From Sceloporus undulatus (Eukaryota > Chordata > Lepidosauria > Squamata > Phrynosomatidae), in assembly GCF_019175285.1 (NCBI RefSeq), contig NC_056527.1:114428530-114492529 (forward strand): a stretch of 64,000 nucleotides of DNA. Reading direction: 5' to 3'. The notes below the pieces were generated by a model that saw only the letters and a program-made list of their open reading frames with translations, did no database searches and was not told where the DNA came from. The translations under genes and the position numbers were made by a program. Shown piece after piece: positions 1 through 34,000 of the stretch; position 1 is the stretch's first letter, and the number at the start of each line of letters is the position of its first letter.

Positions 1-790
1 ATTTTCTATTAATAGCAGAAACCCTAGTAAGAGTGTTCCCAGAAGGATGGGGTCCCACTCCCCCTGAAGACACAGGTTTGCAGTTTGGGGGTACTCTTGG
101 ACTCAGCTTTGACCCTGGAGGCCCAGCAATGCTTTCACACATTTAAAACTTGTACGCCAGCTGTGCCCGTTCCTTGAGAAGCCAGATTTGGCCACGGTGG
201 TGCATGCCTTGGTTAGATCCCGTTTGGACGACTGTAAGGGGCTCTACATAGGACTGCCTTTGAAAAGTGTTTGGAAAATGCAGCTGGTTCAAAGAGCCAC
301 TGCCAGGCTGCTAACGGGGCAGATGACAGAGACCATACAAGGCCCCTGTTGAAACAGCTTCATTGGCTGCCAGTCTGTTTCCAGGCACAATTCCAGGCCC
401 TGGTTATTACCTACAAAGCCCTCCATGGCTCAGGTCCACACTATTTGGCAGCCCGTTTCTCCTGGCGTGAACCAGCCTGGACTCGGATCCTCCACAGAAG
501 CCCTTCTCTCTGTCCCAACATCATCACAAACTCGGTTGGTGGGGACGCGAGGGAGGGCCTTCTCAGTGGCTGCCCTTCCTAGACTCTGGGACTCCCTGAT
601 CTCCCAGGGAAGAGATCAGGACGGCTCCCTCCTTGATGGCCTTCCGGCGGCAGGTGAAGACCTACCTGTTCACACAGGCCTTGAAGGAATTGCTATAAGG
701 ACAGACTGGGATGTTGGACCAGTTTAAAAATTCTTTTTAATGTACTTAAAAAAATGTTTTAAATAAAATAAAAATAAATAAATAAAAATA
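1..790 (+). mobile_element. L2/jockey-type LINE, 3' end of ORF2 and tail (runs off the left edge)
   Basis: The translation is broken over several frames but recognisable as the C-terminal part of an L2-type ORF2 (LHWLPVCFQAQF, VITYKALHGSGP). It ends in a short-period A/T-rich tail at about 730-790. Bases 47-124 are almost identical to 25149-25226 in another copy, so both belong to the same subfamily. Confidence 0.85.
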
Positions 791-985
791 GCTGCATCCC
801 AGAGACATCTTAGCAACAGCAATAGCAATTACATTTCTTAACTCAGCACTGTCTAAGCAGTTTACAATCTGGAAGCCAACTGTCCCCAACAATCTGGGTA
901 CTCATTTTACCGACCTATGAAAGGATGGAAGGCTGAGTCAACCTGAGAGCCCTGGGATCGAACTAAGCAGACCTTTCCTTGCCCT
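791..985 (-). mobile_element. tRNA-derived SINE fragment
   Basis: The body segment (GAGTACCCAGA, GTTGGGG on the minus strand) matches the SINE at 62059-62315 in reverse orientation. The head with the A and B boxes is missing. Confidence 0.55.
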
Positions 986-1463
986 TAACATTTTATAAAT
1001 TAAAAAAAATTAAAAAGACAATTATAATTATACAATTGTTATTTTGTTCTGCTTTTTCTGCCCCAGCCTGCCTTGTTTTTATCACCCATGTAAAAACTAG
1101 TTTATAAGAAGAACCCAAACATTCCAAACAACTGACTCAGTAGAAACGGAGGCGGGGGAAGCACAATAAAAAGGCGAAAACAAAAGACAGATATGCAGAA
1201 GGCATAGCAGGAGGAATGGAAGGGAAAGACATGGCAACAGTTGGGATGAGGGGAACAAACATAGCTGCCATTGACTTAGAAGAGAATATCATGAACCTGG
1301 AATACTCTTCCTAACCCTCTGAAGGCAGGGGAATACAAAGGCACACTGCAGTTGCTTTCGTTTGCTGGGTGAGGTTTGCTGGGTGAAAAATCCTTACTTC
1401 CCAGAATATAACTACCAACGCAAAACAGAGTGTACAGCAAGAAGGATTTAAGAAAGCCCTCAC
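986..1463. other. PRMT5: PRMT5 last intron, no feature seen
   Basis: This is ordinary AT-rich intron sequence between the exon at 1464-1528 and the missing last exon. Short open frames here have no family likeness. Confidence 0.5.
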
Positions 1464-23555
<22,092 letters not shown>

Positions 23556-23860
23556 GTCCCGCCACACAGAGGAGCCAGAGCCGGGGTGTCCACGCCCAAT
23601 TTGTCTTTTCGACCAATCAGCGTCCGCGTTTCAAACTCCGCAGCCAATCATAGGTCGCCTTTCATAGCCTGCCACACAGAGGAGCCAGAGCCGGGGTTCC
23701 CACGCCCACTTCTTCGCTTGGACCAATCATCGTCCGCGTTTTAAACCCTGCAGCCAATCATAGGGCGCCTTTCATCGCGGGGTGGAGGGGGTGGTGCTAG
23801 CGTCGTCCTAGACCAACCAATCAAAATCCAAGCCGGAGGCGGTGACAGTAGCAACGTGAG
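23556..23860 (-). promoter_or_regulatory. PRMT5: PRMT5 CpG-rich promoter and 5' UTR with 110-bp tandem duplication
   Basis: The GC-rich stretch directly upstream of the PRMT5 ATG holds two tandem copies of a 110-bp unit, 23561-23670 and 23671-23780. Each copy has two CCAAT boxes exactly 31 bp apart (23613 and 23644; 23723 and 23754), with a CHR-like hexamer between them: TTTGAA on the minus strand at 23630-23635, and TTTAAA at 23740-23745. A further CCAAT lies at 23817. NF-Y commonly binds CCAAT pairs at this spacing in promoters of dividing-cell genes. The transcription start cannot be read from sequence and could lie in either copy. Confidence 0.8.
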
Positions 23861-24061
23861 GCAAAAACTCCATTTCCCATCCTGCATTTGGTCTGTCACA
23901 TATTTGTACTACAAGGACCGGCATGCATTGCTTTCTCAAAGCGATTTAAGAAAGGAAGAACTCAGTTTCCCAGCATACCTCGCAATACTAGTGATTCTTA
24001 AGCGTGCGACGCTATAGAATGCCTTATGAGGGAGGCGACAGAACGCTGGGCTTGTGTCTGA

Positions 24062-24134
24062 GGGCCAGTGGCGCAATGGATAACGCGTCTGACTACGGAT
24101 CAGAAGATTCTAGGTTCGACTCCTGGCTGGCTCG
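24062..24134 (+). tRNA. tRNA-Arg (anticodon ACG)
   Basis: This is a 73-nt gene with a 7-bp acceptor stem (GGGCCAG with CTGGCTC, one G-U pair) and discriminator G. The A box (TGGCGCAATGG) and B box (GGTTCGACTCC) are intact. The anticodon loop CTACGGA reads ACG. It needs no intron and the 3' CCA is not encoded. The T stem has one U-G wobble. It lies about 500 bp from the PRMT5 start codon and is transcribed away from it. I recall a human tRNA-Arg-ACG gene next to PRMT5 on chromosome 14, so the pair is probably ancestral. Confidence 0.97.
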
Positions 24135-24147
24135 GAACAGACTTCCC

Positions 24148-24151
24148 TTTT
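24148..24151 (+). terminator. Pol III terminator of the tRNA-Arg gene
   Basis: A run of four T residues begins 14 bases after the tRNA 3' end. It is the usual minimal stop signal for RNA polymerase III. Confidence 0.75.
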
Positions 24152-24236
24152 CCTGAATGGAAGGCCATAAGACGCTGGGCTTCTCTTAAGGGCCCTTCCC
24201 TGCATTGGATTACTGTGCACTCCACCAAGTCTACCT

Positions 24237-24654
24237 TTATATATACATACATACATACATACATATATATATATGTATACAGTATAGTATAATTTTAAAA
24301 ACTATGTTTGTGTATATATATACACACACACACACACACACTGTGTGTGTGTATATATAGTGTTTTTAAATTGAACATATATACTTTTTAACTACATATG
24401 TATATATATGTTCAATTAAAAAACACTATAGTGCATATATCTATATAATAAAAAACATCAAATGTATTATGTTTTTTAATATATATACTATATATATATA
24501 TATATACACACACAGTACAGTATGTTTTTAAATTGAACATATATGCTGTTTTTAAAACCATACATATGTATATATGTTTAAAAAACTATGTTTCGATGTA
24601 TATATAAAGTGTATGTATGTTTGTGTGTGTATGTGAGTGTATATATATGGATGA
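24237..24654. repeat. TA/TG microsatellite tract
   Basis: Runs of TATATA, CATACATA, CACACA and TGTGTG alternate with TTTTTAAA-ATTGAACATATA segments. It is low-complexity DNA downstream of the tRNA gene. Confidence 0.9.
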
Positions 24655-25225
24655 AACGGATGATCTAGATCCCTTTCAATCTGGTTTCAGACCTGGCTCT
24701 GGAACAGACTGTCTTGGTGGATGATCCATGCAGGGATCATGGCATCCTTCTGGACCGACTCTCTGGGATGGGGCTTGGAGGTACTGTTCCTTCCTGGAGG
24801 GGCAAACTCAGAAGGTGGTCCTGGGGGACTCCTGTTCGGCCCCCTGGCCATTGACCTGTGGGGTCCCTCAGGGTCCTGTGTTGTCCCCTATGCTGTTTAA
24901 CATATACATGAAACTGCTGGGAGAGGTTGTCCAGTTTTGGGGTGCAATGTCATCAATATGCAGATGACACTCAACTCTCCTCCTCCTTCCCACCTCAATC
25001 CAAGGAGGCTGTCCTGGTCCTAAACCATTGCCTGTCTTCAGTAATGGACTGGATGAGGGCAAACAGGTTGAAACTTAATCCAGACAAGAGAGAGGTGCTC
25101 CTGGTCAGTCGGAAGGCAGGTCAGGGAATAGGGATCCAGCATGCATTAGATGGGGTCCCACTCCCCCTGAAGACACAGGTTTGCAGTTTGGGGGTACTCT
25201 TGGACTCAGCTTTGACCCTGGAGGC
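24655..25225 (+). mobile_element. L2-type LINE fragment, reverse transcriptase part
   Basis: Fragmented frames show LTCGVPQGPVLSPMLFNIYM (motif B), QYADDTQL (motif C with YADD) and NRLKLNPDKREVLLVS. At least two frameshifts are present. Both ends join TA/TG microsatellite, and the 3' end of the LINE is missing. Confidence 0.9.
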
Positions 25226-25280
25226 ATATATACAATATGTTTTTAAATTGAACATATGTTTTTAAAACTCTCTCTCTCTA

Positions 25281-25313
<33 letters not shown>

Positions 25314-25440
25314 TTATATATATGTGTGTGTGTGTGTGTATATATATATTTATATATGTGTGTGTGTGTGTATATATATATATATTTATATGTGTGTGTG
25401 TGTGTGTGTATATATAAATAAATAGTATATATGTCCAATT
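25226..25440. repeat. TG/TA microsatellite tract
   Basis: Repeated blocks of (TG)n-(TA)n-TTTA, with about four higher-order units between 25280 and 25420. Confidence 0.9.
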
Positions 25441-27135
25441 GGCCCATAAGTGAAATGTATGAGGAAAATGTTCTGTTTTATTTTATATTTTGTGTTGTTA
25501 GAAATAATAATTTAAATAAATAATTTATAACAGTATGTGTCCAATAATTTAAATGAATGATTTAAAACAGTATATATGTTCAATATATGCCCATAAGTGT
25601 AATCTAAGTGTGGAACATGTACTATTTTATTTCACATTACTTGTTATGTTAGAAATATGTTTTATGTATAAATAACTAATAAAAATATTGGGCAAAAAAC
25701 CCCGTAGGCATTGATTTAGAGTCTGACGCGACGCATGGAAATAAAATTAAAACTATAAAGAACACGTTCCAAATAAAGTGGAAATAAAAACATGATGTTT
25801 GCTCGTCTTCATTTGCTAATCCATATATCTAGGCAATATAAATATTGATGATATTCCATGCAGGAATATACAAATCCCTCTGGAAAGCTATCCATCCAAT
25901 GTCTGTTTAAAGCCCTCCAAAGATGGATAGACCATCGCCTTCCAATCTACTCTGCTATTGGTACAATTTTTATATTATATTAGGAATATCTTCCTAATGT
26001 CATTTGAATCTCTCAGTTTGTATACTTGTTCTAAAAGTATATAGATCCAAAGATTTTCTGCCTGGGCCAATTATATCCAAACAACCTTTTAAAAACTCCC
26101 CCAAGTTTTCCGCATTTCAATTAAACATCTCAACCTTCGCTTCCAGGGTCAGGATCGTAATTCAGAGTCCCAGCCAATGAATATTTGATCGCAAGAGGAA
26201 GAAACCCTTTAGCAATTGTAAAAGCTTGAGACAGAAAGCTACATTTCTTTGATCCCACAAGAATTCATACTTAAGTAATGCTGGCAGAATATCCTTATTT
26301 ATTTTTCCCCTCCATTATGCAGCAGCTTCTAAATGTTATCTTTGAGAAAAGCATCCTTTCCCTTCATCCTCCCCTCCTCCAAGGGATATTTTTAAGAAGC
26401 CTCATCAATATGCATTAAAGCCATTTTATTTATGTTTTCTTTAAAAGCAAAAATAAAGGAATGAAGAAGTCACAAGTCTATGAAACACATTGACTCTGCC
26501 AAGCCAGTTAACACAGCACTAGATGGCAAGTATCCATTGCTAAGTACAATAGCAGCCTCCTTCCTTTCTTTTTGTTATCAAGTGTGTGCTTGCTGCAAAT
26601 TTGTACAAAACGTGTTTTATCTCTGGACATTTTGTGAATGTATGGTTGTTAACACGCAAACTACAGAGACATGAGTGACACTGCACAGGTCTGGAACCAA
26701 AGTGCTGGATATTAATCCATTGTTTCACTGAGGATTTGGTATACACACACACCCTACTTCTCAAGCCAAAGAAGCCTAAAATTACAATCCATGCAACGTG
26801 ACAATACAAGGATAAGCAGAGCTGCTCCTGTCACGTTTCTGATCCTTGGCAGCGAACGCCACGCTCTAAAATGTAGCAGGAGCCGCAAACAAACTCAGGC
26901 TTTTTGGCTGATGGTCAAAGATACAAACCCACAGAAGCAACGCAATCCTCCTTTTGTTGCGCAATGAATTACACCAAACAAAAAGCAGCAGGGACACTGG
27001 ATTCCTGCGATGCGTTTTAGCTCTCGGACAAACAGCAAGGCAGGAAAGGCCACCAAGATCACCACAAGCGCCAGCACCGTTTAATCACTCCAATTAGCAG
27101 CAAGCTTGACGGCATTACCCAAATTCTATTATTAA
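25441..27135. other. Intergenic stretch between PRMT5 and HAUS4
   Basis: This stretch is AT-rich. About 25840-26110 looks like a decayed CR1-type 3' piece on the minus strand (GTCTGTTTAAAGCCCTCCAA, CTTCCTAATGTCATTTGAA). No convincing exon was found; a 60-codon minus-strand frame at 26895-27077 lacks an ATG. Confidence 0.5.
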
Positions 27136-27835
27136 GGAAATGTACTGTATATATACTCATGTGTAAGTCTAGAAATTTTAGTCAAAAATTGACCCCAAAA
27201 GCCATGGGCGAAGCTAAGTACTGTATTTGAACTTAAAAAGGAACCATGCCCTGGCGAAAAGCAAGAGCATAATCAGTCCTGGAAGCATTGGCCTCCCTCT
27301 ACTCTCTCATTCATCATTCAACCTTTAGGACAAGCACAAACAGTTGTGCCTGATGGAATTTTGTAAGTTGTTTGCCATTGTGAAGTCAAAGGCTTTCATG
27401 GCCGGCATCCATGGTTTTTTTGGGCTCTGTGGCCATGTTCTAGAAGAGTTTCTTCCTGACGTTTCGCCAGCTTCTGTGGCTGGCATCTTCAGAACAATCC
27501 ACATGCAAATCACTCCTGCCTTTCCAGGTCACACAATATATATACCCAACTTTTTCCATGCCAGCATTCTCTGAAGATGCCAGCCACAGATGCTTGTGAA
27601 ACGTCAGGAAGAAACTCTTCTAGAACATGGCCACAGAGCCCAAAAAACCCACAGATGCTATTGCTTGGCATTATTTTCCTTGCTTCATTCTTTACATTCT
27701 TTGTCACATGCCCCTATGTTTTACCCTTGACTTATCCATGGGTCATATCAAAATCCATAATTTTGGCCCCAAAACCTACCCTCGACTTATACATGAGGAT
27801 GACTTATAATCAAGTATGTATGGTATGTGTAGAGG
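27136..27835. mobile_element. DNA-transposon MITE, family F, split by a Penelope-like element
   Basis: Family F has terminal inverted repeats of the form CTGTATATACTCATGTATAAG, here at the left end and, inverted, as CTTATACATGAGGATGACTTA at the right. The copy is interrupted at 27381-27661. A second copy is at 52468-53594. Confidence 0.65.
27381..27661. mobile_element. Penelope-like fold-back element (family C) with hammerhead-like cores
   Basis: The left end TGAAGTCAAAGGCTTTCATGG and the two inverted arms are well preserved. The left arm on the minus strand (27451-27495) reads CTGAAGA, a 6-bp stem GCCAGC/GCTGGC with loop CACAGAA, GAAA, CGTC and AGGAAG. The right arm on the plus strand (27567-27612) has the same order with a weaker stem. 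The flanks TGTTTGCCATTG and TGCTTGGCATTA match at 9 of 12 bases, a decayed target duplication. It is inserted in a family F MITE. Confidence 0.7.
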
Positions 27836-27987
27836 GCCTTTTAGGTTCCACTTTTGAACCAAAAGCTTGGACCAAAAGAAGAAAGAGTATTGGCGCATTA
27901 AAGCAACAGATAATGGGAGGCAGGAAACTAGACCTTGGGACAGTAGGAAGAAGGAAATAAGGGCATAATGATCACTCATCTTCAAGT

Positions 27988-27993
27988 TTTATT
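27988..27993 (-). promoter_or_regulatory. HAUS4: HAUS4 polyadenylation signal
   Basis: AATAAA on the minus strand lies 86 bases after the HAUS4 stop codon and is the first such hexamer. The 3' UTR would be about 100 nt long. Confidence 0.75.
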
Positions 27994-28078
27994 GTATAAA
28001 GTGACCATTATACATAAACTGGCCAGTCCTGAACTGTTCAGAATTTGACCCAAGGCACAACTTAACACCATAGCAACC

Positions 28079-31000
28079 TCAGTCTTTGTTGAATTCAGTC
28101 AGCGCCCATCGCCTGTTCTCAATGATGGCTTGCAGTCGGGCATACTCTTTCACCAGTTCCTCAAAGTCTGGGCCCAGCGTCTCATAGTTGGAAAGGATCT
28201 TGCGAGAAGTGGCAAGGTTTTGCTCTTCTTGGCTTAGAGTTGCCTGCAAGTTGTCCCTGGAAAAGGAAAGGCTGCATGACTAGGTTGCAGGATAAGCGTT
28301 TGGAAAAGCAATCACCATGAAAATGGCCCTTCTTTCCCATCCTGTTCAACTCTGCACACTTGACTCCTTTTCACTGCCTTTCCTGAGTTATCTTCTCTAG
28401 AGACTGCAGAATGAGTGGGTAGCTAGTGAACTGCTTTCATGCACAAACCTTTAGCTTACAAATTCTAGAATCGTACCACTGAGTGGGCACCAAAGAAACA
28501 CATACTTCTTTCCCTTTAATCTGTCAGAGTAGCTGCAGTTAGCCAGAAGGAGTCTTTTTACAGTCACCTCCACATACCACATCATAGCCTCAAGAACAAA
28601 GACAAAATGCGGGGCTGCGCAAAAACAACAAACAAATGGGTTTAAAAGTGAGGTGTACTGGACCTCAAAATTCAATACTGGGCTTCCATTTTCCTTTGAC
28701 TTGCCTCTAGTGAGGATGTGAGTCACCAGAAAGCTCTATGAAAGCTGACTCTCCCTGACTTAAGGTACCTCAGAGATTTATTTTTTTTAAAGAAAGGACT
28801 GCCTTGACAACAAAACACCATTTACTGCTAATCACCTTCCAGCTGCTATCAGTATTCACACCTGCCACAACATTAGGACCCATGAGACCGCCGCTCTCGC
28901 TGCACAGTTTTATCACCATGAACAAAATCCAAAAGCAGGTTTGAGTAATACGTCTACTGGACAAATACAACATCACTAAAAGACAAGCTTTCAAAGTCTA
29001 CCAAATTATAAGTATTATCCAGTGGTTAAAGGATCACTAAGTAATAATCATAGTTTGCCTTTAATTGACTGCCTCTCCCAGGGCACCAGCTATATTTAAT
29101 CTCCAGCTGCTCTGATATGAGGATAGCCATATTCCTTGATGCTTTTGCTTCCATCCAACACAGGAGCTGTTTTCTTTGAATAAACACAATGGGTTGTTCA
29201 CTGTGTGACCGCCAGCCCTTTGTCTAGAGCAGAGGCAGGGAAAACGCAACCCATGGGCTGCATGCAGCCTATTGAAGACCCTCTGGAGGCTCCCCAAAGC
29301 CCCCCAACATCCCCCCAAGTTTTTTTTTCATTTCCCAGGCCAATTTTCAGACAATTTCCCAACTGCAAACAGGTAAAATATCCAAAAACTTCCCATAAAA
29401 GCAGAACTTTAACATATCCACCGCCACAAAAAGTCCCCCAAACTCCAGAAATCACGAATGAGGAAAAAAAGCTGAGATCAGCCAAAAATGGTGTCTGGAA
29501 CTGACATCACATCCATTGCGGTGAGCCTAGGATGTTAGGGCATGACGTGTGGGGGCCGTTATCGGACTTAAAACTGGCCACAGCCCCCCCCCTCCCAGTG
29601 CTCCACTTGTGTTCTAGAGAAACAGATAGAGCCACTGGATAATAGTATACCTCAGGTTGATTCTTCAAGTCTGCAAGCTCTAACTAGAGATCCTAGTTGA
29701 AGATGTGACTTCAACATTTACGGTAGCTGGGATTTAGTCTGGGACAGTGGTGTCATTCAGCTGGTTTGCACTGGTTCGCTAGAACGAGTTGTTTAAATTG
29801 TTAAAAGATGCAGAAGCTGGGGAGGTTAAAAAGGGAGCCAGGCATAGCAAAGGGGAGGAGGAGGAAGGGACCAGAACAGACAAGGAGCACTAAGAGGCAG
29901 AAAGGTCAGAGGAATGAAGGACTAGAGCCTCTGGAGCTGCAGGGCAGAGTCAGGATTGGGAACTGGTTGTTAATTATTTTGAATGACACCATTTGTTTGG
30001 GTCATTTCTGCCTCACCTGCCCCACAGCTAGATGAAGACTCCTGGAAGACTAGAAAGCTCCCATTTTTAATGGTATTTTAGTGGTCACTATTAGCTGTGT
30101 GATCCATGAAAATAAATCCAAAACAGAGCTGGCTATTTCTTTTTGTTGTTGTTGTTGTTGTACAAAAGCTGCTCCACAACCCCCTAAATACATACAAACA
30201 CCAGCTTACCTCATCTTTCGGTGTACATCCACTTTCTCAGGAGTGTATGTCTCTAAAAGGATGCTCAGTTCCTCAAGCCTATGACAGAGTTATTTGAAGG
30301 AACAGAGTTAACAGATTCCGTCCATTTCTATCACACTTCAGATCCTCAGTTTCTTAACTGCCCTGCCCTTCAGTGACAGATGAGTAATCAGTTCTAGCAC
30401 TTAAGTGTCCAGAAGAGTCTTAACCAAACTCTTAAAATTATAATGCCAGTGATTCACTGTGGTTCTCTCTCCTCAGTGTCAACCTCTGACCACCTTCCAT
30501 GATTAAATACAAACACTAACACTCGCTAGAATTATGTGGGGAGAGAGCTGATTCCTGCCACACAAACACAATTGACATGTACTGCCAAGTTTGGATCCCT
30601 ATGCTAGAGAAAAACAAGGGCTCACCGTATCTTAAGAAACATGGCACTGCACTTCAATTCTAGGTACTGAGTGTTGAGTTGGTCCAGTTCAGACTGGGTG
30701 CCAAGACGATACTCACGAGCCAGACGTTTCAGCATGGCTAAACAACGTAACAGCACCTGCAATGTGTGGGGAAAGGGTTATGAGAATGGAGCGACTGATG
30801 GTACTTGGTCATTTACTGTTATGGCAGAAAGGAAACCTCTGGATAAGTTGCTCCTCTCCATTCATTCTGACAGGCAGATTCTTCAACCATGGAGCTATTT
30901 TTAGTGTGGGAGAGCAACTTCTATAAATTAATCTCATGATACATCCGAAAGAGGAGCAGCAGGACATGAACACAACAATGGAGCACTCAGAATGATAAAA

Positions 31001-34000
31001 TGAGGACCAACAGAAGATTTTAAAAAAGAGAGAGAAGAAAAAAAGCAAATTAAAAAAAAACCCTCAGCCAATCCATCAGGAGCACATAGGCGCCACAGAG
31101 GAATAGGCGAATGACTTTCTGTCAGTAGAAAAAACAACCATATCATGCTAAGTACTAACAATTCTCCTTCCTGTAGCAGAGGAAGTCATCCTCTGGATCA
31201 GACATCCCAAAGCTTCTAATCATTCTGAGATCAACCATGCTGTATATGAAAAAAAAATGACTACTTAGTAATTAATTACTTTCTGAAGGACCCTCTGCCA
31301 AATGAGACCTTACAGCTGAGGCAAACATATCTAGTAGACGTATAATGTTTGATAAATGTTGAAATGGTCTTCCATGTGATAGGTCTACAAATATCTGCCA
31401 GTGGAGCCCAGTATCAAAATCCTAGTGGGATGAGATATGATCTCTCCCACTTCCCAAAAGACAAACATAGCAGAGCAGAACACATGCCTTTATCCACCAT
31501 GAAAGAGTGGCTTTCTACTCACAATGGTCCATCATATCTAGCTGGAATGAAACAAAGAAAGGACCTGATGCTTCAGACAGATGTTAACCACCCACTGAAC
31601 ACTCAACGTATTCCACTTCTTTACCAAGGAAAAAGGCAAAATGAAGTCAAGGTAGTATTCTGTGTCTGATGAAAAGTAGTAGTAACCTTAGGAATAAGGA
31701 ATGGATCCAAAATACTCAGTATCTAGGCACAAAATGCAGAATTCAGGTCTGGCTGACAGAGTTCTCAACTCTCTCACACTGTTGGCTGATAAAACAGTCA
31801 CCAGAAAAGCACCTTTCAGTTCAAGTGTTTCAGAGCAAAGAGATTCCAAGGGTGGCTTAAACAAAACCCTCAGAGCCACTGGAGGAAATTTCAATATGAT
31901 GTATGCCTCAGAAAATGTTTTAATGTAAGGGCAAGAAGTTAATGAGCTCCCATCCCTGCCTCTTAAAACCAGACAACCAGCCTCTTTAGACTATTAAGGC
32001 ATAGGTCCTTATCTAACCAGTTCTGTGGAACGAGTAATAAGGTACAAACACAATACATTCATACAAAATGACTCTTCCTTCTGCATCAACACATAATATC
32101 CAGGATTATTCCTAAATCCTGTGGGTGGAGCAGGGGTCAGAAAAGTGTGCCCCACAGACCTCACTCAGTTCCAAATGCCATTTTTCAGCTCCTCGGGCCT
32201 CCCAAGAGACCCATAAAGCCCAGACACACACACCCAACTCACATCTGCCTTTCTTCACCTACAGTAACATACAATTCTAGACAAAGTTTAGGTTTCCTTA
32301 CCAAGACACATGTCAGAGGTGCAGGTCAGTGTCAGAAAATTTCTCTTCCACCCCTTACCTGTGGATATGCAGCTTTCTGCTGCTCCAGCAACCCCACGAG
32401 TTCTTTGTGTCGATCCTGGGTCTCCTGAAGACGCTGCTTCTCTACAACCAGACTTTCTGGGAGGGTCCCAAACATAGCAGCTCGAGCCGTCTCCCCAGCA
32501 CTATCTGCAAGTGAAGAAGATCCAAGTCACTCAATATCCAGCCTCGGCCCTTGCTATACACTTAACTCTCCTCAACTCTCGCACTCCTTCTCCCATTTGT
32601 AGGGGCTTCCACCCCATTTAAAGTGTACCTTACCACTTTCAGGACGGTAGTAGCTGAGCAGAGCCAAGCATTTGGACTTAAGACGTTTTTCCAGCTCCAT
32701 GGGGAGCTGCTTTTGCATTTGCTCCAGCTCCTGTAGCAAAATGTAAGCAGAGGCCAAATCAGCACTATTCACTAACATACATAAGAAAACACTTCAGATT
32801 AACTTTCAAGATAGTGCTGTACACACCGAATTGGTAAATGAACCATCCAAAAATCAAGGACCAACCAAATACACACACATTTTTCTGGGGCTGGTGATGA
32901 AGCCTGAACATAATTTAATCCAGCCCTATATATGATAGGGCAGAATTTATCACAAATGATCCCCATCCTCACAGATGCACTCACTTATTTCATATGATGT
33001 TTTTAATTTGTTGCCTTAACTTTTAGATTGTACGCCATAGGCAGGCTTTTATATTCTTGATTTTACTTGGTTTTGTACAGCGCCGTGTAGATTTACGGCG
33101 CTTTATAAAAAAAGTTAATAATAATAATAATAACACAGATACTGGAACACCCAGAAAATAAAGAATCTTCAATCATGGAATAATATTCCACAGATACTCA
33201 TGGTAAAGGAACATTTTAACAAAGCAGCCTAAAGTCCTATTTGCAGTCTAAAACTACAATTCATATTTCAGCCTTTTAATAATCTCAAAGGCTTTCTTCA
33301 GGGGCTACACAAAATCGAAAAAACAGATTGGGCTTTTTATTAATAAATCATTCATCCACAGAATGACTTGAAAGATGTCTTTTGTTTTCTCCAATTACCC
33401 TGGTTGCTCCCCAGTTTTTGTTTGGCTTTGTGCTTTGCCCTTTCAACAACAATACTTTTAGCAAACAAATATGTCACCCTGATCTCTTATGAGGAACAGC
33501 AGAGTATAAATCAGGGACGGTGCAGATGAGGATGTCCTCCTTACTTGTTTTGGGGGAAGAAGTTCCAGTACATGAGAGGCCTCCAGACCTAAGAGAGATG
33601 GTTGTGTTCCTTGCAGAGAAGGATCAACATCAAGCATTCGTTTCAATTCAGCTATTAAAAGCTGCTGTTCCAAGACTTCCAGGAACTGAGGATAAGAACA
33701 GGAAAGATTAAGGACAGAGACAAACTTCTGTCTTAAATTTTTCCTCAGCCCCAATAGACTTCCCATTCCATCAAGACTGATAAGTTTTCTTTGAGCTTTA
33801 TAAACTTTTACATCATCCTATATCACTATTGCCATACTTCCTCTGCATTTACTTCTCAGAATTAATTTTTAACCTGATTTTGGGGGGATAAATGTCTTCA
33901 TTTTTCCAATTAAGATCCCATGTGTTGCCTGTGAACCTTGTTAGATCTCTTCATGGTTTCATTTTAATGCTCTAGCACCATTTTTTATACAGTACTACAT

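Noticed and set aside
1-1463. Last PRMT5 exon
   Set aside because: The conserved QPITVREGQTICVRFWRC segment is not found on the minus strand; the space is filled by LINE and SINE sequence and plain intron.
26895-27077. Minus-strand 60-codon frame with a hydrophobic start (LALVVILVAFPALLF)
   Set aside because: It has no ATG, is preceded at once by a stop, has no acceptor site, and matches no protein family I know.
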